Positions 25,468 to 33,394 of a DNA stretch of 37,989 nt are shown piece after piece. A program made the position numbers and the translations under genes. The stretch lies in assembly GCA_947650005.1 (NCBI GenBank), contig CANSTU010000029.1, positions 1 through 37,989 of the forward strand. Reading direction: 5' to 3'. This DNA is from an uncultured Lachnospiraceae bacterium (GTDB lineage: Bacteria; Bacillota; Clostridia; Lachnospirales; Lachnospiraceae). Within the stretch, counting starts at the first letter, position 1, and the number at the start of each line of letters is the position of its first letter. Below the pieces are notes generated by a model. That model worked only from the letters and a program-made list of their open reading frames with translations, made no database searches and had not been told where the DNA came from.

Positions 25468-26358
25468 TTATTGGTAGAAGACCTTCTTGGAAAATCCGCT
25501 AAAATATACGACTGTCAGAAGACTTACGATGACGAGCAGGATGACGCCATATACCGCGCCATAGCCGATCCGCAGGCTCATCAGGGATTCGGTATAAATG
25601 CTGTATACCATAGTGACCGTAGCGTTGTTGGGGCCGCCCTGGGTCAAGATGCGTACCGTATCGAATACCTTAAAGGAACTGATCGTACGGATGATCAACG
25701 TAAAGAACAACTGAGGGGAGATCATGGGCAGGGTGATCTTGAAGAACATGACTGCCCTGTTGGCATTATCCAGCTTGGCCGCTTCATAGATGGATGTGGG
25801 CACGCTGCGCAGGGCGGCAAGCAAAATGAGCACATCGTATCCCACCGCTTTCCAAAGGGATATCGCAATGACGCAGGCCATGGCTGTGGAAGACCCCGAA
25901 AGCCAAGAAGAGGTCGGCAGTCCCATTTTCCGAAGCAGGAAGTTGAACAGACCGAAGTTGGGCTCCATCATCCATTTGAAGACCAGAGCGATGGAGACGA
26001 TGGACACCACATGGGGCAGAAATACGGTCGCCTGAACCAACTGGTTCAGTTTACTATCCTTTTCATGCAGCCATACCGCCAGCAGCAGTGCGCATACCGT
26101 GATGAGAAAGACCACAGCGATGGTATAAATAAAGGTATTGGACAATGATTTATAGAAATCAGGCCTTGCAAATACTTTCTTATAATTATCCCATCCTACG
26201 AACTTGCTGGCTGCCGGATTCAGCATATTTGTGTTCATAAAACTCAGATGGATCAGCTTGATGGCAGGATAGATCGTAAAGACCAGGATACCGATGAGCG
26301 CCGGCGCCACCATGATATAAGGTTTTATTTTCCTGATGAGACGTGTTTTTTGAACCAT
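25468..26358 (-). CDS. ABC transporter permease, UgpA/MalF type
   Basis: This 296-residue inner membrane permease has six hydrophobic segments and an EAA loop reading YEAAKLDNANRAVMFFKITL. The stretch IKPYIMVAPALIGILVFTIY at the N-terminus is characteristic of UgpA-type subunits. The ATG at 26358 has GGGAGG upstream; an upstream extension to 26445 lacks one. It is first in the operon (UgpA-like, UgpE-like, UgpB-like), with no ATPase in the operon, so it probably borrows a shared MsiK/UgpC-type ATPase encoded elsewhere. Confidence 0.9.
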   Translation of the reverse strand: MVQKTRLIRKIKPYIMVAPALIGILVFTIYPAIKLIHLSFMNTNMLNPAASKFVGWDNYKKVFARPDFYKSLSNTFIYTIAVVFLITVCALLLAVWLHEKDSKLNQLVQATVFLPHVVSIVSIALVFKWMMEPNFGLFNFLLRKMGLPTSSWLSGSSTAMACVIAISLWKAVGYDVLILLAALRSVPTSIYEAAKLDNANRAVMFFKITLPMISPQLFFTLIIRTISSFKVFDTVRILTQGGPNNATVTMVYSIYTESLMSLRIGYGAVYGVILLVIVSLLTVVYFSGFSKKVFYQ

Positions 26359-26476
26359 GTTTGCCTCCCTTTCATCAAAAACTCCTGCGGCAGGTTGTCC
26401 CCATTTATCCAGGACAGAGCTTTCATACGATGATTTCCCCCTCATCTTTTGTCCTGTTCCGAGATTTACGTTTTTT

Positions 26477-26485
26477 ACGAAATTA
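26477..26485. promoter_or_regulatory. Shared motif ACGAAATTA, operon side
   Basis: ACGAAATTA here recurs in inverted form (TAATTTCGT) at 26679-26687, just after the divergent promoter. Both copies lie in the early transcribed region of their genes, so they could be sites for one common regulator. No regulator gene is adjacent. Confidence 0.35.
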
Positions 26486-26504
26486 TCCTGCCTTATTTTC
26501 CTTG

Positions 26505-26533
26505 ATTATATCTTTCCAAATCCTCTATGTCAA
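26505..26533 (-). promoter_or_regulatory. Consensus promoter of the Ugp-like operon
   Basis: On the minus strand perfect TTGACA (26533-26528), a 17-base spacer and perfect TATAAT (26510-26505) stand about 147 bases before the first start codon. A promoter this strong suggests control by a repressor or by mRNA processing. Confidence 0.85.
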
Positions 26534-26607
26534 TGTATTTTGTTGAAAAATACTATTTTAGTAATACGTTATAAAATTTTTTGATATAAATTGGCTATTT
26601 TTTCTGG

Positions 26608-26636
26608 TTGACTTTTAGAGTTGCCGCTTTTATACT
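26608..26636 (+). promoter_or_regulatory. Promoter of the HAD phosphatase gene
   Basis: TTGACT (26608-26613) and TATACT (26631-26636) are separated by 17 bases, about 85 bases before the start codon. The inverted motif ACGAATAATTTCGT at 26674-26687 lies in the leader. Confidence 0.75.
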
Positions 26637-26720
26637 TGTATGAAATTGTATTTTGATTTTTATGATTTGATTTACGAATAATTTCGTTTTTGCAGACGCA
26701 GACAGGGAGGTTAGTCATCT

Positions 26721-27449
26721 ATGGATACACATGTCCCAAAGGTACTTGCTTTTGATCTGGACGGAACACTCACGCAGCACAAATCCCCTCTTTCTTCGGA
26801 ATGTAGGGAACTTCTATTGCGGTCAAGGGAAAAATACAGGCTTTTAATGGTGGGGGCCGGATCCTGCCGCCGTATTTTCACGCAGATGGAGAGCTTTCCT
26901 ATCCAGATCATTGGTAATTATGGTATGCAGTTCGCTGATGTGGAGCAGGAGGCGTCAGAAATGGCCCTGATCCTGCATAGTGACAGGAAGGTGGAGGTGG
27001 ATAGCGAACTTGCCGCCGCCAGGGCAAATGCACTGAGACAAATGCTGGGCTATCTTCCTTATAAGGGGGAAACCATAGAGATCCACGAAAGCGGGATGCT
27101 CACTTTTCCCATACTGGGAACCGAGGCGTCCATCGCGGACAAGCTGGCCTATGATCCGGACCGGGTAAAAAGAAGGAAGGTCTACGCCCAGGTTAAAGAT
27201 ATGTTTCCGGAGTATAAGGTCTATATCGGAGGCTCCTCTTCCTTTGATATTGTTCCCCACCCTTATACTAAGCTGCATGCTCTGGATCTGTACTGCACAC
27301 AGAATCAGTTCAGCCATGAGGATGTGCTATATTTCGGAGACGATTACGGCCTTGGAGGGAATGATGAAGATGTATATCTGTCAGACATTCCTTTTCAGTG
27401 TATAGATGATTATCATGATACCTTGGGATATCTGGAACGGTTATTATAG
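26721..27449 (+). CDS. HAD-IIB phosphatase, phosphomannomutase-like
   Basis: This 242-residue cytoplasmic HAD hydrolase has nucleophile motif AFDLDGTLTQ (Asp12 and acid-base Asp14). GNYGMQ, GGSSSFDIVP followed by KLHALDLY, and FGDDYGLGGNDEDVY closely match the eukaryotic PMM-type cap and loop motifs (GGQxSFDVFP, FGDxxxxGGNDxE). It is probably a phosphatase or mutase on a small phospho-sugar or phospho-polyol. It has its own promoter, faces the Ugp-like operon, and is followed by the glycerophosphodiesterase after 117 bases containing a repeat, so use of glycerophosphoryl alcohols is likely. Confidence 0.8.
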   Translation: MDTHVPKVLAFDLDGTLTQHKSPLSSECRELLLRSREKYRLLMVGAGSCRRIFTQMESFPIQIIGNYGMQFADVEQEASEMALILHSDRKVEVDSELAAARANALRQMLGYLPYKGETIEIHESGMLTFPILGTEASIADKLAYDPDRVKRRKVYAQVKDMFPEYKVYIGGSSSFDIVPHPYTKLHALDLYCTQNQFSHEDVLYFGDDYGLGGNDEDVYLSDIPFQCIDDYHDTLGYLERLL

Positions 27450-27485
27450 GGATAGGCTTTGAGGGAGCCGGTTTTACGTTGCAGG

Positions 27486-27560
27486 CATGGGAGCAAAGTT
27501 GAAAGGGGAACCCTTTCAACCGCCCTGATTTGAGAGCCCGCAAAAGCGGGCAGATAGGAG
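27486..27560 (+). repeat. Two-hairpin repeat before the phosphodiesterase
   Basis: GCAGGCATGGGAG (27482-27494) is followed by hairpin I, GTTGAAAGGG-GAA-CCCTTTCAAC (27498-27520), and hairpin II, GCCCGC-AAAA-GCGGGC (27536-27551). The tail AGATAGGAG supplies the Shine-Dalgarno of the next gene. Confidence 0.8.
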
Positions 27561-27566
27561 CAAGAT

Positions 27567-28355
27567 ATGATGGATCAAAAAGGAACGGAAACAAACATTT
27601 TGGTGGCAGGGCACAGGGGTAATCCTGCGCATTATCCGGAGAATACAATGGCTTCCTTTCGGGATGCTATGGAAGCGGGCATCGATATGATAGAATTGGA
27701 TGTGCAGATGTCCCAGGACGGTGAACTGGTTATCATGCATGATCTGACCGTGGATCGCACCACGGACGGCAGCGGGGCGATCCGGGATATGACCCTTTCC
27801 CAGATCCGATCGCTGGATGCAGGGTGCAGGCGAGGAGAGGAGTTCCGGGGAGAGAAGGTGCCCTTGCTGGAAGAATTTCTGGATTTGGGGAAAGGCTATC
27901 CCGATATGCTCTATGATTTCGAGATAAAGGAGTATCCAGTGCCGGGAAATGAGAGCAGGGCTTATGAGACGGCCGACCGGACGATCGGCCTGATCGAAAG
28001 ATACGGCCTGGCCGATCGATGTGTATTGAATGCGTTCAGTGCCAAATTGCTCTGGTACATCCATGATAAATATGAGGGAAGATACCGCCTCCACGGATAT
28101 TATCCCAAAGCGCTCCTTGGGGAAACGGACGGCAGGGATCCTTACGATATTCTTTATTGCCTCTGCGTCTGTGAAGATTTTACGCCGGAAAACTTTCGAA
28201 AGTTAAAGGACCGCGGGATCGCAACCTGGGTGGGAGCGCGGTTTGATAATGAGCAGATGTTGGAGTTGGCCAGGCAGTGCGGCGCAACATTGGTTACCTG
28301 CAATAATCCTAGAGAGGTTATGAGCATATTGCGCAAGATGGGGCTGCATGCGTAA
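27567..28355 (+). CDS. Glycerophosphodiester phosphodiesterase
   Basis: This 262-residue TIM-barrel enzyme hydrolyses glycerophosphodiesters to glycerol-3-phosphate and an alcohol. The catalytic pair is in AGHRGNPAHYPENTMASF and IELDVQMSQDGELVIMHD. A conserved loop is DFEIKEY, and the later NAFSAKLLWYI and WVGARFDNEQML fit GDPD members. No signal peptide is present, so it acts in the cytoplasm on imported diesters, consistent with the divergent Ugp-like transporter and with UgpQ. GGAG lies 6 bases before the ATG at 27567. Confidence 0.92.
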   Translation: MMDQKGTETNILVAGHRGNPAHYPENTMASFRDAMEAGIDMIELDVQMSQDGELVIMHDLTVDRTTDGSGAIRDMTLSQIRSLDAGCRRGEEFRGEKVPLLEEFLDLGKGYPDMLYDFEIKEYPVPGNESRAYETADRTIGLIERYGLADRCVLNAFSAKLLWYIHDKYEGRYRLHGYYPKALLGETDGRDPYDILYCLCVCEDFTPENFRKLKDRGIATWVGARFDNEQMLELARQCGATLVTCNNPREVMSILRKMGLHA

Positions 28356-28435
28356 TTGAGTTTAGAAACGATAAGCTACCTCTTTTTAGGGACATCAAAA
28401 GTGTTGAAGGCAAAACGCAAGGAAATACTTTGAAA

Positions 28436-28605
28436 TCGGGTAGGGCGTTAAGGGCTTCGGCCAGCAGTTCATTTTTGACGATCACATCAAAGCCGGACAC
28501 TTGAAAACGGGTATAATCGCTTTCGTACTCGTCCAATGTGAAAAGCTGGCCCAGTTCGCTTTCGCTCCTTATCCAGGTGGGAGAAGGCTGTTTGTTGCTT
28601 TTTTC
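28436..28605 (-). pseudogene. Fragment of a sigma-70-like gene of conjugative elements
   Basis: On the minus strand about 55 residues, including ELGQLFTLDEYESDYTRFQV and GFDVIVKNELLAEALNAL, match by memory the N-terminal half of the small sigma-70-like proteins found in conjugative transposons. After NALP the sequence departs from the expected EKRRDIILLSYFLD continuation, so the C-terminal HTH half is lost. No start codon with a ribosome binding site is seen. It is a decayed remnant next to the AT-rich BlaR1/MecI pair. Confidence 0.55.
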
Positions 28606-28627
28606 TGAAAAGAATTGAGCAGAACGC

Positions 28628-28662
28628 AAAAAAGCGCCCGATTGCATAAAGCAACCGGGCGC
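28628..28662 (-). terminator. Terminator of the blaR1-mecI type operon
   Basis: On the minus strand GCGCCCGGTTGC pairs with GCAATCGGGCGC (one mismatch) around a TTTAT loop, followed by TTTTTT. It lies about 75 bases past the BlaR1-like stop. Confidence 0.85.
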
Positions 28663-28737
28663 AGAGGAAGCATAGCTATCTTGCCGCCACAACAACGGTT
28701 TTTTATTTTCCGTTGGGCGGATATTTTCTTTTAAAAA

Positions 28738-30414
28738 TTACTCTAACATTTTAGAAGTTTGAAACATGAAGTAATTTTCCACAACAGACATTTTAATTGT
28801 TTCAGTACTGCACGCTTCTACGATTATTTTTAGCTGGTCAAGTACATCATCAGAGGTCATATTCGCAAGAACCACTATATCAGTTGAGTTCCAAAAATTT
28901 TGGACTTCATTTATTACTTTTGCAAGTGCCCAATCTCGTTCCCCAACAGTTAATTTGTTGGCATCAAAATGATAGGAAAATCCATACATGAGTTGTGTCC
29001 ATATTGGCGGGTCAACTTCCATGTCCTCTCTTGACAACTCAAAGCTAACATCTGGATCGATAGACGGTTTTCCGTAGTAGCTACGCATTTGCACAGAGTT
29101 TTCGTTATTGGAAGCCTTTACAGTCAAAGATAAGAAATTGCGTTCTTCTGCATTTAAGTGTTCTGGAAATTGGTGGACTGCTATGTCATTTTCAATGACT
29201 GTTGCGTAAGCTCCATCTATGTTTTGAGTAGACCACTCCAACAGGTTATTGTTAAACTCTGCAACAGTTAATTCTTTATAATCAGACGTTCTTAGGGCCA
29301 GCAAGGATTGATAATCTGTTTTTGTACCTAAGGGGGTCTTTGATTTTTCGTCGTTTGACACCTCTGCATTTGGCAAAGGATTTGAACTATATGCCCCGAC
29401 ATATGTTGCTCCACACAAGAGCAGCCCTGCGAGTGCTATTGATAAGAACACGATAACTTTTGATTGTTTTTTATAAGCCATAATTGCACCTAATCTTTCA
29501 CTCAATATTTTTTTGCTTTCCCACAATGTTACACAAGCCACAGAGTTTTTATAATTGCCGCCTGCCTTGATTGCATTGAGAAGCGTATCTCCATAACCTC
29601 GTCTTTCTTTGGGGCTGAGATCGGAAATAACTACTTCATCACAGGACAGTTCACATGCACGATTTATTTCGTTGCGAATCATATACACGAAAGGGTTAAA
29701 CCAATGCAAACAGATTACAGCTTGCGTCAACCATTTGTAGAACATATCCATTCGCTTGTAGTGTGTTAGTTCATGCAAAATGGTAAATCGAAAGTCTGAT
29801 ATAGAAATATCAGTTGTAGGCAACACAATACACGGTTTCCAAAAGCCAATTAGCAGGGGCGAAGAAATCAAGCTATTGGAGCATAATTCAACACTCGTTT
29901 TTATATTTTGGCTGTCGATTATTTTGCCAAGCTGCTCTAATTTATCAATATCTGTTACTTCGGTACACCCTGCCCGAACATATTTTGCAAAACTTTGGTA
30001 AATAGTGATTTTTCTTATCAACAAAATCAAGGCGACAACAAACCAAACTGCCCCGATAATCTCAATTGCCCCTGCTTTCTTGCTGATGGGTAAGGGGTCA
30101 TAAAATTGGTTTTCTGCCAAAACAGATGGATTTGTTCCTACATCATCTCCTAAAAGAATGTCACCGTCTGTATGAGAATAAGCGTTTGTAATGGGTTCAA
30201 CTACACCTGTGCTAATGGCAGAAAACAAATTGCCGACAAGATTTGTTTCGGGCGCAAATGGTATCAGCAACCGAGCTATAACAATAAGCCATATATAATA
30301 CTGCCACTTTTGGCTTAATCTGTTTTTATAAAGAGGTTTGAGCAAAAGCAAAATTAAAAAAAGAATTGCCCCTGCAACAGACAGGGAAAGAAAGGTGATA
30401 AGCCTGTCATTCAT
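28738..30414 (-). CDS. BlaR1 family M56 membrane metallopeptidase, atypical sensor
   Basis: This 558-residue membrane protease would sense a signal and trigger cleavage of the partner repressor. Four membrane segments lie near residues 5-28, 38-53, 115-135 and 318-340. The zinc motif HELTH is at 214-218 with the third ligand in ELSCDE (about 256-260). The outer domain (350-558) has neither a KTG/KSG box nor a serine-lysine pair in penicillin-sensor context; the only S-x-x-K, SDYK near 372, is not convincing. It therefore probably does not bind beta-lactams. It overlaps the repressor gene by 8 bases. Base composition is clearly more AT-rich than the neighbours, suggesting transfer. Confidence 0.87.
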   Translation of the reverse strand: MNDRLITFLSLSVAGAILFLILLLLKPLYKNRLSQKWQYYIWLIVIARLLIPFAPETNLVGNLFSAISTGVVEPITNAYSHTDGDILLGDDVGTNPSVLAENQFYDPLPISKKAGAIEIIGAVWFVVALILLIRKITIYQSFAKYVRAGCTEVTDIDKLEQLGKIIDSQNIKTSVELCSNSLISSPLLIGFWKPCIVLPTTDISISDFRFTILHELTHYKRMDMFYKWLTQAVICLHWFNPFVYMIRNEINRACELSCDEVVISDLSPKERRGYGDTLLNAIKAGGNYKNSVACVTLWESKKILSERLGAIMAYKKQSKVIVFLSIALAGLLLCGATYVGAYSSNPLPNAEVSNDEKSKTPLGTKTDYQSLLALRTSDYKELTVAEFNNNLLEWSTQNIDGAYATVIENDIAVHQFPEHLNAEERNFLSLTVKASNNENSVQMRSYYGKPSIDPDVSFELSREDMEVDPPIWTQLMYGFSYHFDANKLTVGERDWALAKVINEVQNFWNSTDIVVLANMTSDDVLDQLKIIVEACSTETIKMSVVENYFMFQTSKMLE

Positions 30415-30787
30415 TTTCTCGTTCCCCCTCTCTCCATCGTTTTAGCAGTTCTTCATAATCGGTTGACGAAAGCATTTTGTTGTCTATCAGCATGGAAACA
30501 AAGTTTTTCATATCCCCCTCATAGATTTTTTTAATAAACTGCATTGTTTGCGTTGACTGATATTCCTCGGCTGATACAACAGCCTTGTATTCATTTCTGC
30601 GCCCAATTTTGTTTGCTGTCAAAAAGCCTTTCTCAATTAAACGAGATGACAATGTAATGATTGTGTTTTTCGTCCACGGCGTTCCTTTGTCCTCAAGACC
30701 TTTGAAAATATCGGCATATAAGGCCGTGCCACCATTCGCCCAAATGATTTTCATTAGTTCCAATTCATAGTCGGATATTTGATGCAC
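30407..30787 (-). CDS. BlaI/MecI family repressor
   Basis: This 126-residue winged-helix repressor has a DNA-binding domain at residues 1-70 (MHQISDYELELMKIIWANG, WTKNTIITLSSRLIEKGFL) and a C-terminal dimerisation part. A possible cleavage site for the membrane protease is Asn95-Phe96 in DMKNFVSML, in the position of the Asn-Phe cut of BlaI and MecI. The start is GTG at 30787 behind AGGAGGGA. Two direct repeats in the promoter are likely operators, so it represses itself and blaR1. No beta-lactamase or other target is adjacent. Confidence 0.9.
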   Translation of the reverse strand: MHQISDYELELMKIIWANGGTALYADIFKGLEDKGTPWTKNTIITLSSRLIEKGFLTANKIGRRNEYKAVVSAEEYQSTQTMQFIKKIYEGDMKNFVSMLIDNKMLSSTDYEELLKRWREGERENE

Positions 30788-30802
30788 ACTATTCCCTCCT
30801 TT

Positions 30803-30845
30803 GATAACACTTTGTACTCTATGGCTATGATAACATCTTGTACCC
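30803..30845. promoter_or_regulatory. Direct-repeat operators of the BlaI-type repressor
   Basis: GATAACACTTTGTACTC (30803-30819) and GATAACATCTTGTACCC (30829-30845) match at 14 of 17 positions and are 26 bases apart. One sits between the -35 and -10 boxes, the other just after the transcript start, ideal for repression. BlaI-type repressors bind TACA/TGTA half sites; TGTAC is present in each. Confidence 0.7.
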
Positions 30846-30855
30846 TTGATGTCAA
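30827..30855 (-). promoter_or_regulatory. Promoter of the mecI-blaR1 type operon
   Basis: On the minus strand TTGACA (30855-30850), 17 bases, then TATCAT (30832-30827), directly upstream of the repressor's ribosome binding site. Confidence 0.8.
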
Positions 30856-30921
30856 GATAAAATTAAATGCTTTATTTGTTTAGAATACTATGATGTAAAA
30901 AGCGCCCATTTACACCTGCAT

Positions 30922-30950
30922 TTGACTTTATCAAGGGATATGCATATAAT
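30922..30950 (+). promoter_or_regulatory. Promoter of the PHP domain gene
   Basis: TTGACT (30922-30927), a 17-base spacer and consensus TATAAT (30945-30950), 43 bases before the start codon. Confidence 0.8.
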
Positions 30951-30992
30951 CAAATCAGAAACAGATCTGCTCAAGCAGCAAAGGAGCTAGTC

Positions 30993-31787
30993 ATGAATCA
31001 TCTGTCTACGGAAGAAATCGGGAAAAGGTTTCCCTATTTATATGAAACCCATCTGCATACTTCTCAGGGAAGCGCCTGCGGGAGAAATACGGGAGCGGAA
31101 ATGGCGAAGGCCTGTAGGCAGGCCGGCTATACGGGGATTTTTGTGACGGACCATAACTGGGGAGGAAATACGGCGGCAGATCGCAGCCTTCCCTGGCGGG
31201 AATGGGTGGAGCGGTTTGCGCAGGGATATCGGGATGCCAGGAAAACGGGAGAGAGGATTGGCCTGGATGTGTTCTTTGGCTGGGAGGCCGGTTATCAGGG
31301 GACGGAGTTTCTGATCTATGGCCTGACGCCGGAATGGCTGGCGGATCATCCCGAGCTGCGAGACGCCGATGTGGCAACGCAGCATGAAATCGTAAATGCG
31401 GCGGGCGGAATGGTGATACACGCGCATCCCTTCCGAAAAGAGGCTTATATTCCCCAGATCAGGCTGTTTCCGGAGGCTGTGGATGGGGTGGAGGGAATCA
31501 ATGTCAGCCATACCAATCCATTGACGGCCTCGGGTCATAACGGGGAGTCGGACAGGCAGGCTAGGGAATACGCCATTGCTCACGGATTTCCTATGACAGC
31601 GGGGTCGGATGTGCATAGCACATGTCTTTTGAGCGGAGGGATGGCTTTTCCCAGGCGGATGAAAGACGGAGAGGATTTTGTCCGTACGGTGATGAGCGGG
31701 GAAGATTATCTGCTCAAGGATGGAGAAGATTGGTATTCCAGGGAAGGGATCCGTGTTGCTGGACAAACAATTGATTTGACGGACTAG
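30993..31787 (+). CDS. PHP domain metal-dependent phosphoesterase
   Basis: This 264-residue enzyme has the PHP fold, a trinuclear metal phosphoesterase. Metal ligands are visible in YETHLHTS (His20, His22), VTDHNWGG, FGWEAGYQG, VIHAHPF and the closing GSDVHS. Family members hydrolyse histidinol phosphate, sugar or nucleotide phosphates; the actual substrate is not clear, and the short length with no polymerase domain excludes PolC. AAGGAG lies 6 bases before the ATG at 30993. It has its own promoter and stands alone. Confidence 0.88.
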   Translation: MNHLSTEEIGKRFPYLYETHLHTSQGSACGRNTGAEMAKACRQAGYTGIFVTDHNWGGNTAADRSLPWREWVERFAQGYRDARKTGERIGLDVFFGWEAGYQGTEFLIYGLTPEWLADHPELRDADVATQHEIVNAAGGMVIHAHPFRKEAYIPQIRLFPEAVDGVEGINVSHTNPLTASGHNGESDRQAREYAIAHGFPMTAGSDVHSTCLLSGGMAFPRRMKDGEDFVRTVMSGEDYLLKDGEDWYSREGIRVAGQTIDLTD

Positions 31788-31836
31788 GAAAGGCAATTTC
31801 CAACCGTGAATTAATGCCTGTCAAAGCAGGCATTAA
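31787..31836 (+). repeat. Two-hairpin repeat after the PHP gene
   Basis: Hairpin I is a short GGAAA-GGCAA-TTTCC (31787-31801) that starts in the stop codon. The link AACCGTGAA leads to hairpin II, TTAATGCCTG-TCAAAG-CAGGCATTAA (31811-31836), a perfect 10-bp stem. The remaining 140 bases before the FAD oxidoreductase show no further structure that I can support. Confidence 0.8.
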
Positions 31837-31979
31837 GGTTTGTGTGAAAAATAAGTCCGGTGGATTATTTTTTATACGAAATTTGTGCCACAAATGGTCC
31901 AAATTGAATCAAAGATGAGAAAATGCATTCGTGATTTCCCGTCGCGCAGCCGCATAGGACGCGGCATGAAAGGATTAAT

Positions 31980-33386
31980 ATGGAAAATAAATTTGATGTG
32001 ATCATTATCGGAGCGGGCCCGGGCGGTATTTTCTGTGCCTATGAACTCATGGAAAAGAGAAAAGGCCTTCGGGTTTTGATGGTGGAAAAGGGGCGTCCGA
32101 TTGAGAGAAGGGAATGCCCGAAAAGAAAGACAAAGGTCTGCGTGGGCTGCAAGCCCTGTTCCATTACCACGGGTTTTGCAGGGGCGGGAGCCTTTTCAGA
32201 CGGGAAATTGTCCCTATCCACAGACGTGGGCGGCAATCTGCCTCAGATATTGGGGTACGGGGAAGCGAAGGAGCTCATCGGGGAGTCGGATGCGGTCTAT
32301 CTGAAATTCGGTGCGGACGAGCGGGTATACGGTGTGGATAAAGAAAAAGAAATCCGGGAAATCCGCAGAAAGGCCATTAATGCGAATTTGAAGCTCGTGG
32401 AGTGTCCCATCCGCCATCTGGGAACGGAAGAGGGATATAAGATCTATGCCAGACTGCAAAAGCATCTGGAGGAAGCAGGGGTCACCATGTTGTTCCACAC
32501 CATGGTGGAAGAAATCCTGGTGGAAGATCAAAGGGCTGTTGGGATTGTGACCGATTCCCAAGAGCGCTATTACGGGAAGGAGATCGTGGCCGCCGTGGGC
32601 CGGGAAGGGGCGGACTGGTTCAAGGACCGGTGTGCGGATATCGGCATAGAGACCACGCCGGGAACCGTGGATATCGGTGTCCGGGTGGAGGTACGCGATG
32701 AAGTCATGCAGTTTTTGAATGAAAATCTCTACGAAGCCAAGCTGATTTTCTATACGCCCACCTTTGACGACAAGGTGCGTACCTTCTGCACCAACCCTTC
32801 TGGAGAAGTGGCCACGGAGTATTATGAGGGCGGCCTTGCGGTGGTAAACGGACATGCCTACAAGTCGCAGGAATATAAAACCAACAATACGAATTTTGCA
32901 TTATTGGTTTCCAAGAATTTCACCAGGCCGTTCAGTACGCCGATCGAGTACGGACGCAAGATCGCGGAATTGTCCAATATGCTCTGTGGAGGAAAAATTC
33001 TGGTGCAGACCTTCGGGGATTTCAAGAGGGGAAGGCGGACGACGGAAGAGCGGCTGGCCCGCAATAATCTGATTCCCACCTTGAAGGATGCGGTGCCAGG
33101 GGATCTGTCCTTGGTATTCCCCCATCGGATTATGGTGGATATCGCGGAAATGATAGAGGCACTGGATAAGGTGACGCCGGGGCTGGCCAGCGATGAAACC
33201 CTCCTGTATGGTGTGGAGGTGAAATTCTATTCCAACCGGGTGGTGGTGAACCGCGATTTTGAAACCAGCGTAAAGGGACTGCGTGCCATCGGAGACGGGG
33301 CCGGAGTGACGAGAGGGCTGCAGCAGGCCTCAGCCAACGGGATTAGCGTGGCGAGGAGCATTCTAAGGACGATGGGACAGGAGTGA
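31980..33386 (+). CDS. FAD-dependent oxidoreductase (NAD(P)/FAD family)
   Basis: This 468-residue flavoprotein has the dinucleotide-binding motif IIIGAGPGGIFCAYEL at residues 8-23 and a C-terminal FAD site in RAIGDGAGVTRGLQQASANG. A four-cysteine cluster, ECPKRKTKVCVGCKPCSI near residues 47-62, precedes GFAGAGAFSDGKL, a combination typical of COG2509-like predicted dehydrogenases. The cysteines could bind a metal or act in redox. The substrate is unknown. AAAGGA precedes the ATG at 31980. The next gene starts within a few bases of its stop, so both are probably cotranscribed. Confidence 0.88.
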   Translation: MENKFDVIIIGAGPGGIFCAYELMEKRKGLRVLMVEKGRPIERRECPKRKTKVCVGCKPCSITTGFAGAGAFSDGKLSLSTDVGGNLPQILGYGEAKELIGESDAVYLKFGADERVYGVDKEKEIREIRRKAINANLKLVECPIRHLGTEEGYKIYARLQKHLEEAGVTMLFHTMVEEILVEDQRAVGIVTDSQERYYGKEIVAAVGREGADWFKDRCADIGIETTPGTVDIGVRVEVRDEVMQFLNENLYEAKLIFYTPTFDDKVRTFCTNPSGEVATEYYEGGLAVVNGHAYKSQEYKTNNTNFALLVSKNFTRPFSTPIEYGRKIAELSNMLCGGKILVQTFGDFKRGRRTTEERLARNNLIPTLKDAVPGDLSLVFPHRIMVDIAEMIEALDKVTPGLASDETLLYGVEVKFYSNRVVVNRDFETSVKGLRAIGDGAGVTRGLQQASANGISVARSILRTMGQE

Positions 33387-33394
33387 GAAGGCAT

